Below are positions 1 to 5,567 of a DNA stretch of 12,231 bases, in pieces (position 1 is the stretch's first letter; the number at the start of each line of letters is the position of its first letter). Where the stretch lies: the NCBI GenBank assembly GCA_934675045.1, contig CAKUPI010000031.1, positions 1 through 12,231 of the forward strand, given 5' to 3'. This stretch comes from an uncultured Eubacteriales bacterium. Its GTDB lineage: Bacteria; Bacillota; Clostridia; Oscillospirales; Butyricicoccaceae. A model generated the notes under the pieces. The model was not told where the DNA came from. It worked only from the letters and a program-made list of their open reading frames with translations, and searched no databases. A program made the position numbers and the translations under genes.

Positions 1-216
1 AGCAGCAGCCTATCGTTTTCCACAGAAGAGCTGTACGCTCTGGACGAGCTGTCACCGGAGCGTCCGCTGCTGCTGAATCTGACATTCTATGGCCTGCTGC
101 CGTATTACGGGGTATCCTACGTCGACGACAGCGGCGAAACCCTATACTATTCCATCAATATGAGCGGCAAGGACGGCTCTGTGATTTTAACCGAGTTTTT
201 ACCGTGCACGCAGTAG
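1..216 (+). CDS. 3' end of an unrecognised protein (partial)
   Basis: An open frame runs in phase from base 1 to a TAG at 214-216 and gives the last 71 residues of a protein that starts outside the window. It begins SSSLSFSTEELYALDELSPE and ends EFLPCTQ. The fragment has no membrane segment. It is acidic and rich in Tyr and Ser, with a beta-like stretch around YYGVSYVDDSGETLYYSINM. A good rho-independent terminator follows 40 bases later, which supports a real gene end. I do not recognise the family. The composition would suit a secreted or surface-exposed domain or a small cytosolic protein, but nothing decides between them. Confidence 0.6.
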   Translation, partial: SSSLSFSTEELYALDELSPERPLLLNLTFYGLLPYYGVSYVDDSGETLYYSINMSGKDGSVILTEFLPCTQ

Positions 217-256
217 CGCAACGGCCCCGATCGGTCTGAAAGGCAAATCATCCCCC

Positions 257-293
257 AGCGCAGCCGGCAAAACCCGGCTGCGCTTTGTTTTTT
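257..293 (+). terminator. Rho-independent terminator of the leftmost gene
   Basis: Arms AGCGCAGCCGG (257-267) and CCGGCTGCGCT (274-284) form a perfect 11-bp GC-rich stem with a 6-base loop, followed by TTGTTTTTT. It lies 40 bases after the TAG of the partial gene and closes that transcription unit. Confidence 0.9.
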
Positions 294-440
294 ATGCAGA
301 GTCAGGAAAGGAGCGGCCATGGCAGCGGAAGAACCCGCTGCCTTTCGCGGGGCGGTCGTAAAACCGTTAACGGAGCGTATCGATACAGATACGCTCCATT
401 TCTCATGCCAACATACTGCGAAACAGGGTGCAGCCCCTTG

Positions 441-482
441 GCTCTCCCTTTGGGAGAGCTGTCACCGCAGGTGACTGAGAGG
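441..482. repeat. Double-hairpin intergenic repeat unit
   Basis: GCTCTCCC (441-448) and GGGAGAGC (452-459) form an 8-bp stem with a TTT loop. It is followed one base later by GTCACC (461-466) and GGTGAC (470-475), a second stem with a GCA loop, then TGAGAGGG. Two stems packed in tandem with no T-tract do not look like a terminator. They match the style of REP-like or miniature elements. Confidence 0.7.
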
Positions 483-544
483 GGGCCTTGCAGCCTTTTT
501 CGAATGACCAGTCTGTCCGAAGCACAGCAAAAGTCTACGATGAA

Positions 545-648
545 TGCCCTCTTCGTCCTCGCTGCGCTCGGCCACCTCTCCCACAGGGAGAGGCAAGGGG
601 TGCCCTCTCCGTCCTCGCTGCGCTCGGCCACCTCTCCCGCAGGGAGAG
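545..648. repeat. Two 48-base direct repeats, 56-base period
   Basis: Copy one (545-592) and copy two (601-648) share 46 of 48 bases by eye, differing at 553/609 (T/C) and 583/639 (A/G). An 8-base spacer separates them. Each copy carries TCCTCGCTGCGCTCGGCCAC and ends in an imperfect CTCTCCC/GGGAGAG hairpin that resembles the one at 441-459. This suggests tandem duplication or nested insertion of one repeat family. Confidence 0.85.
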
Positions 649-707
649 CTGCCGGGGCTGAAACTGCTTTACCACCCCCGGTATTTCTCCGGCGTGTGCC
701 CGCAAGC

Positions 708-737
708 CAAACGGCGTGGCCAAAGCCACGCCGTTTG
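708..737. repeat. 13-bp perfect palindrome with a 4-base loop
   Basis: CAAACGGCGTGGC (708-720) and GCCACGCCGTTTG (725-737) enclose CAAA. No T-tract follows on either strand, so it is a poor intrinsic terminator although it lies downstream of the minus-strand DUF4349 gene. It could be a transcript-stabilising end or the core of a repeat. Confidence 0.8.
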
Positions 738-804
738 CGCGAAAATACGGTATTCCTTTCCTGAAGCCCGCGGCCATCAAGGCCCGCGGCGCCGTTTGCC
801 TTTG

Positions 805-1794
805 TTACGGCTCTGTTTTATCTCCGGGCTTTTCCCCCGGCGCCGGCGGCGCGGATTTTTTCCGCCGCACGCGGCTGCGAACGACCAGCACGACGGTCAC
901 AATGATGGCGGCCCAGAAGGCAATGAACAGAATGTTGCCCAGCAGAAGAACGATGAGATTGTCCACCGTGCGCCGGATGGCCGACAGGCTGCGGTTGAAC
1001 TCGGCCGCGATGCGATCGCCCAGACTTCTGGGGGTGCCCTGCTCGGGGGAATACTCGCCAACCTCCTGCACCGAAATGGTGACCGTCGACAGCGCTATCA
1101 GCGAATCGAGCCGCCGCAGGCTTCCCTGCAGGCTTTCGATCTGGTAGCGCACGTCGGCCAGCGAGCCCTCCAGCGCGATGACGTCGGTCAGAACATCGGC
1201 CTTGGACAGGATTTCAAGCAGGCGCTCCTCCTGCAATTGCAGGCTCTTCAAATGCGCCTCGGTGTCGTAATAGTACTCGGTCACCTCTTGGGTGGAAAGG
1301 TTGCTGCTCGTCACGCTGCCGCACTGCCTGAGAGCGTCTGCAAAGCCGTCCAGCCCTTCGGCCGGTATGCGGACGGTGAAGCTGGCCCAGCGCGAGCGGA
1401 CATAGTCTCCCGCCGCGCCCGCTCCGACGGTCTGGCTGTTTTCAACGTAGCCGCCGCTCTGCTCCACCAGATCGGCAATGGCCTGCACCGTGTGATCGTA
1501 GTCAAGGGTTTCCATCGAAAACTCCGCGTTGCGGATGATCTTCCGCGCCGAATCGGCCGGAGTTCCCTGCAAGGCCGTCTCCATCTCGCCGGTGTTTTCG
1601 CCGGGCATCATCGGCTCGTCGCTCGAATACTGCTGATTGGCCGCCCCGGTGTCGTCCTTCCTGTCATGCTGCGTTGCGCCGGTGCTGAATGCGCTGCTGC
1701 CCGCGTCCGAGCCTCTGCCCGCACCCGAGCAGCCGGCCAGCAGGCCGAACAGCAGGAATACCGCCAGCATCAGGGAAAAAACTTTTTTACGCAT
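805..1794 (-). CDS. DUF4349 lipoprotein with C-terminal membrane anchor
   Basis: The 329-residue protein starts with a lipoprotein signal peptide: MRKK, a hydrophobic core and the lipobox LLAGC with Cys22 as the likely lipidated residue. A Ser/Gly/Asp-rich linker runs to about residue 80. The DUF4349 domain follows (about 83-306), opening with RKIIRNAEFSMET. It contains an acidic, Leu-rich probable coiled coil (about 178-233), a membrane helix (about 279-305) and a basic tail RSRVRRKK that should face the cytoplasm. That gives an outside domain tethered at both ends. The family's function is unknown; an envelope role is inference. The ATG at 1792-1794 is preceded by AAGGAGGGG at good spacing. 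The gene is single, divergent from rpe, and no clear intrinsic terminator follows its stop. Confidence 0.9.
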   Translation of the reverse strand: MRKKVFSLMLAVFLLFGLLAGCSGAGRGSDAGSSAFSTGATQHDRKDDTGAANQQYSSDEPMMPGENTGEMETALQGTPADSARKIIRNAEFSMETLDYDHTVQAIADLVEQSGGYVENSQTVGAGAAGDYVRSRWASFTVRIPAEGLDGFADALRQCGSVTSSNLSTQEVTEYYYDTEAHLKSLQLQEERLLEILSKADVLTDVIALEGSLADVRYQIESLQGSLRRLDSLIALSTVTISVQEVGEYSPEQGTPRSLGDRIAAEFNRSLSAIRRTVDNLIVLLLGNILFIAFWAAIIVTVVLVVRSRVRRKKSAPPAPGEKPGDKTEP

Positions 1795-1838
1795 TTCGAT
1801 CCCCTCCTTGCCCTTTTGACGGTTTCACTGCAATAAAG

Positions 1839-1867
1839 TTCCCATTTCCCCGCATTTGTGGTACACT
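1839..1867 (+). promoter_or_regulatory. Candidate rpe promoter
   Basis: TTCCCA (1839-1844), a 17-base spacer and TACACT (1862-1867) preceded by TG at 1859-1860 make an extended -10 promoter facing rpe. The -35 matches TTGACA at four of six bases. Transcription would start near 1874, leaving a leader of roughly 180 bases. Confidence 0.5.
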
Positions 1868-1914
1868 GAAGAAGGATTTTTTTCGCGCCTGTCTCCGGCA
1901 GCCCTGCGCAAGTA

Positions 1915-2024
1915 GGGGGCTGCCCTGCGGCAGCCCCCCTATAAAAACAGCAGCAGCCCTCCGCCGCAAGCCGTCCGGCCCTGACGGCGGCCGGCCCCCC
2001 GCTGGAAACCGGCGCTGCTGTTTT
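1915..2024 (+). other. Structured leader hairpins upstream of rpe
   Basis: Hairpin one is GGGGGCTGCC (1915-1924), loop CTGC, GGCAGCCCCC (1929-1938). Hairpin two has outer arms AAAACAGCAGC (1944-1954) and GCTGCTGTTTT (2014-2024), extended inward by GCC/GGC with one bulged A. It encloses a smaller stem GCCGTC/GACGGC (1970-1975/1983-1988). The second structure ends in TTTT 28 bases before the rpe ATG. It could be an attenuator, a repeat insertion, or both. No known riboswitch class was recognised. Confidence 0.6.
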
Positions 2025-2052
2025 ACTATATGCATAAAGGAAGTGTTTTGCC

Positions 2053-2700
2053 ATGGCCCTGCTCTCTCCCTCCATCCTGTCCGCCGACTTCTGCGCCCTG
2101 GGACGCGACGTCGATCGCGTCATGCAGGCGGGCGCCGACATGATTCACGTTGATGTGATGGACGGGCATTTTGTCCCCAACATCTCCATCGGCGTGCCCG
2201 TCGTCCGGTCGCTGCGCCGCCACACCGACGCCTTTCTCGACGTGCATCTGATGATTGCACAGCCCGAAAAATACATCGACGCCTTTGCAAAGGCCGGCGC
2301 CGACCTCATCAACATCCATTTCGAGGCCGAGGGCGATATCGGGGCCATGCTCCGGCACATCGCCTCGCTGGGGAAAAAGGCGGCGCTGACCATCAAGCCC
2401 TGTACAAGCGCGCAGGCGGTTTTCCCCTACCTCCCCCTGCTGGACATGGTTCTCGTCATGTCGGTCGAGCCGGGCTTCGGCGGGCAGAGCTTTATGCCGG
2501 ACAGCCTGCCCAAGCTGCGCGCGCTCCGCGCCGAAATCGAACGCCTAAAGCTGCCCTGCGACCTTGAAATCGACGGCGGCATCACCCTTGAAACGGCCCC
2601 TCTCGCCATCGAGGCGGGCGCCAACGTGCTGGTCGCCGGCTCTGCCGTGTACGGCGCGCCCGATCTCGCAGAGCGCGTCCGCGCCTTCAAGGCGCTGTAA
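2053..2700 (+). CDS. rpe: Ribulose-phosphate 3-epimerase
   Basis: This enzyme interconverts D-ribulose 5-phosphate and D-xylulose 5-phosphate (EC 5.1.3.1) in the non-oxidative pentose phosphate pathway, in the cytosol. The 215-residue TIM barrel is the usual length. It shows Ser7 in LSPSILSADF, the first signature IHVDVMDGHFVPN (His32, Asp34), His65 in DVHLM, the second signature VMSVEPGFGGQSF (135-147), and Asp174 in DGGI, followed by the phosphate-binding GS at 196-197. His32, Asp34, His65 and Asp174 are the expected metal ligands, with Asp34 and Asp174 the acid/base pair. The ATG follows AAAGGAAG at workable spacing. The gene looks monocistronic, with its own promoter, a long structured leader and a terminator shared with the convergent transporter gene. 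Confidence 0.97.
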   Translation: MALLSPSILSADFCALGRDVDRVMQAGADMIHVDVMDGHFVPNISIGVPVVRSLRRHTDAFLDVHLMIAQPEKYIDAFAKAGADLINIHFEAEGDIGAMLRHIASLGKKAALTIKPCTSAQAVFPYLPLLDMVLVMSVEPGFGGQSFMPDSLPKLRALRAEIERLKLPCDLEIDGGITLETAPLAIEAGANVLVAGSAVYGAPDLAERVRAFKAL

Positions 2701-2731
2701 CGGCCACGGCGGTCAGAAAGCCGACAAAAAG

Positions 2732-2764
2732 AAGCTGCGGCCCTGTCAGTCCGCAGCTTTTTTT
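2732..2764. terminator. Bidirectional terminator between rpe and the AEC gene
   Basis: AAGCTGCGG (2732-2740) and CCGCAGCTT (2751-2759) form a 9-bp stem with a 10-base loop. A run of seven T follows on the plus strand, and the minus strand reads CTTCTTTTTG after the stem. It therefore serves the convergent rpe and transporter genes. Confidence 0.9.
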
Positions 2765-2770
2765 CGTTTT

Positions 2771-3709
2771 TCAAAGCAGCCCCGCCTGCTTGAGCACAAA
2801 AATCCACAAAAACATGGTGATCGCCGAAAAGGCCGAGGTCATCACAACCGCTTCGGCGGCCAGCTCGCCGTTGCTGTCCATCTGCTGGGCCATGGTAAAG
2901 GAGCTGACGGCCGTCGGCGCGGCCAGCATGGCCAGCAGCGTGGCCAGCTCGGCGCCGCGAAACCCGAGCAGCGCGCCGCCCGTGACAAAAATCAGCGGCA
3001 CGACCACCAGACGCCCGAGCACGCAGATGGCCAGATTGCGCCTGTTTCCCGCCATCATCTCGAGATGGATGGAGGCCCCGAGCACAACCAGCGCGACCGG
3101 CGTCGCCGCTGTGGCCAGATTCTTGATGGACGTGTGCAGAAAGACCGGGAGGGTGATTCCGGCCGCCATGCACCCGAAGCCCAGCAGCGACGCAATGATG
3201 AGCGGGTTTTTCGCAATGCCCCACAGCACCTTTTTCCACTGCACGCGCCCGCCGCGGAACACCTCGAGCGTGACGACGGCAAGGACGTTGTAGATGGGCA
3301 CGATGACGGCGATGACGACCGACGTCACCCCCAAATCCTGCCCCTCGAAAAGCGTCTGCACGATGGGCAGCCCCAAAAGCACAAAATTGCTGCGGTAAAT
3401 GGCCTGAATCATGGCGCCGCGGCTCTTGCTGTCCTTTTCCAGCGCGCACACCGCGATAACGGCCAGGCCGTACATGCACAGCGCCGAAAAAACGGCGTAG
3501 GCGAGCAGCCTGGGCGAAAAGGCCGCCTCAATGTTGGTGGAATAGAGGTTGCTAAAGAGCAGCGCCGGCAAAAACACGGAAAAGGCCAGACCGTTCATCT
3601 GCGGCAGGGCCTCGTCGCGGATTACCCCCCGCCTCCGAATCAAAAAGCCTATGACAATCAGCACAAAAAGCGGCGCTATGGCGTTAAAGGAAACGATCAG
3701 GTTTTGCAA
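2771..3709 (-). CDS. AEC-family (auxin efflux carrier-like) transporter
   Basis: A 312-residue polytopic membrane protein of the AEC family, whose bacterial members export or exchange small organic anions such as malate. The substrate cannot be read here. Features are an N-terminal helix with FVLIVIGFLIRRRG, the conserved MNGLAFSVFLPALLFSNLY block (38-56), about ten hydrophobic segments, and the C-terminal APTAVSSFTMAQQM motif (264-277). An upstream ATG in the same frame would add 32 hydrophilic residues and overlap the preceding gene by 38 bases. I choose the TTG at 3707-3709 instead. AGGTGGAGA lies 6 bases before it, it gives the normal N-terminus, and a promoter just upstream fits. PEP carboxykinase and rpe nearby do not define its substrate. 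Confidence 0.9.
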   Translation of the reverse strand: MQNLIVSFNAIAPLFVLIVIGFLIRRRGVIRDEALPQMNGLAFSVFLPALLFSNLYSTNIEAAFSPRLLAYAVFSALCMYGLAVIAVCALEKDSKSRGAMIQAIYRSNFVLLGLPIVQTLFEGQDLGVTSVVIAVIVPIYNVLAVVTLEVFRGGRVQWKKVLWGIAKNPLIIASLLGFGCMAAGITLPVFLHTSIKNLATAATPVALVVLGASIHLEMMAGNRRNLAICVLGRLVVVPLIFVTGGALLGFRGAELATLLAMLAAPTAVSSFTMAQQMDSNGELAAEAVVMTSAFSAITMFLWIFVLKQAGLL

Positions 3710-3754
3710 GCAAAATCTCCACCTTTTCGGGCAAGCAGCCCTTACTTCCCCAAC

Positions 3755-3783
3755 AGTATACCATAGTTCACTCCGAAAAAACA
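3755..3783 (-). promoter_or_regulatory. Promoter of the AEC transporter gene
   Basis: On the minus strand TGTTTT (3783-3778), 17 bases, then TGG-TATACT (-10 at 3760-3755) form an extended -10 promoter. The start would be near 3748, about 39 bases before the TTG codon. It overlaps the 3' end of the S1-domain gene, so the transporter can be expressed independently. Confidence 0.55.
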
Positions 3784-4700
3784 GTCTCCACCAGCTTTCC
3801 CGCACATTCCTCGGGCGTGTAGCGCCAGCGGTCCAGCCTGCCCCCGGTGATGTAGTAATCGGCCGCCGAAACGGCCTTCCGGGTGGCGCACTCCAGCGCG
3901 TCGATGATGACCAGCTTGATCTTCATCCGCTCGGGGATGATGGATTTGACGTATACAGCCACCGGCATTCCGGCGTGAATGCCCTCCCGCCGCTCGGCCA
4001 GCCCCGAAAGGTTGGGCGTCAGCTCGACAAAAATGCCGTATTCCTCCACGCCGCGCACAATGCCCCCGATCGTCTCCCCCGCGGAAAGGCGGGCGGCGTT
4101 TTGCTTCCATGTGCCCAAAAGCTCCCGGTGCGACAGGCTGACCCGCTTAAGCGCCCGGTCAACCCCCGTGACGACGGCGCAGATCTCCTGCTTGGGATAA
4201 AACCGCTCCCGCGGGTGGGCGATCCGCGATACCGAAATGTTTTCAATGCCGATGAGCGAGGGGTTGCCGCAGCCGATATCGACAAACGCGCCGAATGGCT
4301 CGAGATGGGTCACGCGGGCGCGGATGACGCTGCCCGGGCGCAGCGTGCGCAAAAGATAGGCCATGCACTCCTCCTGCGCCTGCCTGCGCGACAAAAGGTA
4401 CCGCCCGCCCTCCATGCCCGTCACCTTAAAGCACACCGGCTTGCCGACGCGCGACAGAATGGCGATTTCACGCGTGTGCCCCGACGCAATGCCGGACGCG
4501 GCCTCGACGCGCGGAATGACGCCCGTTTCCTCTCCGAGTGCAACGGTCAGGTTGTGCATGGCGTCGCAGTGGACGGCCGTCGCCTCCAAAATCCGCCCCT
4601 CGTGCATGGCGCGCTGCAAAAGGGCGGGGCTTTGCGTGTATGCCCTGTTCTGCGGGGTGTTGATGCGCATTCCCTCCGGCAGGTAAAGCTCCTGCGGCAT
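3768..4700 (-). CDS. S1-domain RNA-binding protein
   Basis: A 310-residue cytosolic protein built from three S1-like OB folds. The first is degenerate (about 36-106). The second is canonical (about 123-192), with GSVIRARVTHLEPFGAFVDIG and later RVSLSHREL. The third (about 208-267) carries GGIVRGVEEYGIFVELTPNLSGL. It resembles a short ribosomal S1-like protein of Clostridia and is presumably involved in mRNA or ribosome binding; the exact role is unknown. An in-frame ATG 11 codons upstream exists. The ATG at 4698-4700 is chosen because AAAGGAGGAAA sits directly before it. It is the first gene of a minus-strand pair with the AEC transporter, which has its own promoter. Confidence 0.88.
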   Translation of the reverse strand: MPQELYLPEGMRINTPQNRAYTQSPALLQRAMHEGRILEATAVHCDAMHNLTVALGEETGVIPRVEAASGIASGHTREIAILSRVGKPVCFKVTGMEGGRYLLSRRQAQEECMAYLLRTLRPGSVIRARVTHLEPFGAFVDIGCGNPSLIGIENISVSRIAHPRERFYPKQEICAVVTGVDRALKRVSLSHRELLGTWKQNAARLSAGETIGGIVRGVEEYGIFVELTPNLSGLAERREGIHAGMPVAVYVKSIIPERMKIKLVIIDALECATRKAVSAADYYITGGRLDRWRYTPEECAGKLVETVFSE

Positions 4701-4761
4701 AAAATTTCCTCCTTTTTCCGGCCCGTGTATCACAAAGCCGCTTTTTTACCCTGTCACGCCA

Positions 4762-4790
4762 TGTATATGCCCCCCGCTCCCGCTTCTGAA
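4762..4790 (-). promoter_or_regulatory. Candidate promoter of the S1-domain gene
   Basis: Minus strand TTCAGA (4790-4785), 17-base spacer, TATACA (4767-4762). The start would be near 4756, about 55 bases before the ATG. Its -35 box is two bases from that of the forward DUF951 promoter. Confidence 0.5.
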
Positions 4791-4792
4791 CC

Positions 4793-4820
4793 TTGCAATT
4801 TGTCCTTTCTCTGCTACAAT
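4793..4820 (+). promoter_or_regulatory. Promoter of the DUF951 gene
   Basis: TTGCAA (4793-4798), 16 bases, then TGC-TACAAT (-10 at 4815-4820) form an extended -10 promoter. A start near 4827 would put the ribosome site GGGAGGA (4828-4834) at the very 5' end, leaving a leader of only about 14 bases before the ATG at 4841. Confidence 0.75.
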
Positions 4821-4840
4821 GGGTACAGGGAGGAATCGGT

Positions 4841-5032
4841 ATGCCAATGGACATTCGCGTGGGTGATGTCCTCACCCTGAAAAAGCCCCATCCCTGCGGC
4901 GGCAGCCGTTTTCTGGTGCTGCGCGTCGGAATGGATTTCCGCCTGCGCTGCCAGACCTGCGGGCGCGAAATGATGATCCCCCGCGTCAAGGCGGAAAAAA
5001 GCATCCGCGCCGTCGAGCGGGCGGAGGGCTGA
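4841..5032 (+). CDS. DUF951 (YyzM-like) small protein
   Basis: A 63-residue protein of the DUF951 family, found in Firmicutes and of unknown function. It reads MPMDIRVGDVLTLKKPHPCG at the N-terminus, followed by LRVGMDFRLRCQTCGREMMIPR. Cys19 in HPCG and the Cys38/Cys41 pair in CQTCG are conserved in the family and suggest a small metal-binding or RNA-associated fold; that is inference. An in-frame ATG at 4793 lies inside the -35 box of the promoter. The ATG at 4841, six bases after GGGAGGA, is the right start. The gene is monocistronic with its own promoter and terminator. Confidence 0.92.
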   Translation: MPMDIRVGDVLTLKKPHPCGGSRFLVLRVGMDFRLRCQTCGREMMIPRVKAEKSIRAVERAEG

Positions 5033-5039
5033 AACGCAG

Positions 5040-5083
5040 GCGCTCCGGCAGACCAAAGTCCGCCGGAGCGCTTTTCTTTTTTC
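5040..5083 (+). terminator. Terminator of the DUF951 gene
   Basis: GCGCTCCGGC (5040-5049) and GCCGGAGCGC (5062-5071) form a 10-bp stem, followed by TTTTCTTTTTT. The minus strand lacks a T-tract after the stem, so it acts mainly on the forward gene. Confidence 0.92.
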
Positions 5084-5091
5084 TTGGTTTT

Positions 5092-5364
5092 TTATCGGCG
5101 CAAAACCAGCCCCGCGAGCAGCGTAAGCTGCGCCAAAAGCACGGCCGGCACACCCCACACAAAGGCGGGGTGCCGGGTCTTGTGCCGAAAGCACCCCATG
5201 CCAAGCAGCATTCCCGCGGCGCCGCCCGCGATGCTCAGCGTCCACAGCACCCGCTCCGGAACGCGCCGCCGTCCCCTTCGGGCGCAGCGCTTGTCCCATC
5301 CGCACACCGCAAAGGCGGCGGCCGACCAGCCGAGCATCCAGCAAAGAATCAGCTGTATCAGCAT
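5092..5364 (-). CDS. DUF1294 small membrane protein
   Basis: A 90-residue inner-membrane protein of the DUF1294 family, function unknown. It shows an N-terminal helix (about 3-21), the family's DK pair (Asp24-Lys25), RVPE (34-37), a glycine-rich hydrophobic segment GGAAGMLLGM (47-56), FRHKT (59-63) and a final helix (about 67-87). An upstream in-frame GTG at 5406 would add 14 non-conserved residues. The ATG at 5362-5364 gives the family N-terminus and has TGGAG just before it. This ATG overlaps the TGA of a preceding small ORF (ATGCTGA), which suggests translational coupling. Confidence 0.88.
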   Translation of the reverse strand: MLIQLILCWMLGWSAAAFAVCGWDKRCARRGRRRVPERVLWTLSIAGGAAGMLLGMGCFRHKTRHPAFVWGVPAVLLAQLTLLAGLVLRR

Positions 5365-5483
5365 AGGCTCCACACCCCGCAAAGGGCCCCCGGCGCCGTT
5401 TCGCACGCCGCGGCGCGGCCCTTCTGCCGCCCGCCGCCCGGCGCATCATACCCGGTGCCGCAATTGCCGCAAAGCACAGACAT
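5358..5483 (-). CDS. Candidate 41-residue Cys-rich small protein
   Basis: An ATG at 5481-5483 follows a strong AGGAGG nine bases upstream. It opens a 41-codon frame starting MSVLCGNCGTGYDAPGGG and ending LCGVWSLC. Five Cys are present (5, 8, 27, 35, 41), and CGNCGTGY looks like one half of a zinc ribbon. The TGA overlaps the DUF1294 ATG. Third codon positions are mostly G or C, like the neighbours. I do not recognise the family. It may be a real zinc-binding microprotein or a leader ORF that couples ribosomes to DUF1294. It may also be chance. Confidence 0.45.
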   Translation of the reverse strand: MSVLCGNCGTGYDAPGGGRQKGRAAACETAPGALCGVWSLC

Positions 5484-5502
5484 TCTGACCGACCTCCTGC
5501 GC

Positions 5503-5536
5503 AAAAAAATGGGAACAGGGCTGCCGCCCTGTTCCC
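5503..5536 (-). terminator. Terminator of the PEP carboxykinase gene
   Basis: On the minus strand GGGAACAGGGC (5536-5526), loop GGCA, GCCCTGTTCCC (5521-5511), then ATTTTTTT. This is a perfect 11-bp stem with a seven-T tail beginning 12 bases after the pckG stop. The ribosome site of the Cys-rich small ORF follows the T-tract almost directly. Confidence 0.93.
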
Positions 5537-5538
5537 TT

Positions 5539-5567
5539 ATCATAGCATTATTTCAGGTTGTTTTCCA
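5539..5567 (-). promoter_or_regulatory. Candidate promoter over the pckG stop codon
   Basis: Minus strand TGGAAA (5567-5562), 17 bases, then TGC-TATGAT (-10 at 5544-5539). The spacer contains the last codons and TAA of pckG. Transcription would begin within the left arm of the terminator hairpin at 5511-5536 and could feed the small ORF and DUF1294. Confidence 0.45.

Larger units (their letters stand above)
300..780. repeat. Gene-free cluster of hairpins and short repeats
   Basis: About 500 bases between the first terminator and the DUF4349 gene hold no convincing gene. The open frames here are low-complexity products of the repeats. In order, one sees a hairpin GGCAGCGG/CCGCTGCC (321-328/335-342), a hairpin GGAGCGTATC/GATACGCTCC (372-381/388-397), a double hairpin element (439-486), a tandem pair of 48-base repeats (545-648) and a 13-bp palindrome (708-737). 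Similar blocks (GGGAGAGCTGTCACC...GGTGACTGAGAGGG and CTCGCTGCGCTCGGCCACCT) are familiar, from memory, as dispersed intergenic repeats in gut Clostridia. No transposase is present, so these would be non-autonomous or REP-like elements. Copy number cannot be seen in one window. Confidence 0.7.

Noticed and set aside
545..648. Possible CRISPR array from two 48-base repeats
   Set aside because: There are only two copies with an 8-base spacer, no further units and no cas gene nearby. It is a tandem duplication of an intergenic repeat.
302..780. Minus-strand small ORFs with repeated LSLWERWPSAART-type peptides
   Set aside because: The repeated peptides simply translate the 48-base DNA repeats and hairpins. 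They have no ribosome sites or protein-family features.
544..1836. A 430-codon forward open frame across the repeats and the DUF4349 gene
   Set aside because: It is antisense to the lipoprotein gene, begins in repeat sequence and lacks recognisable domains.
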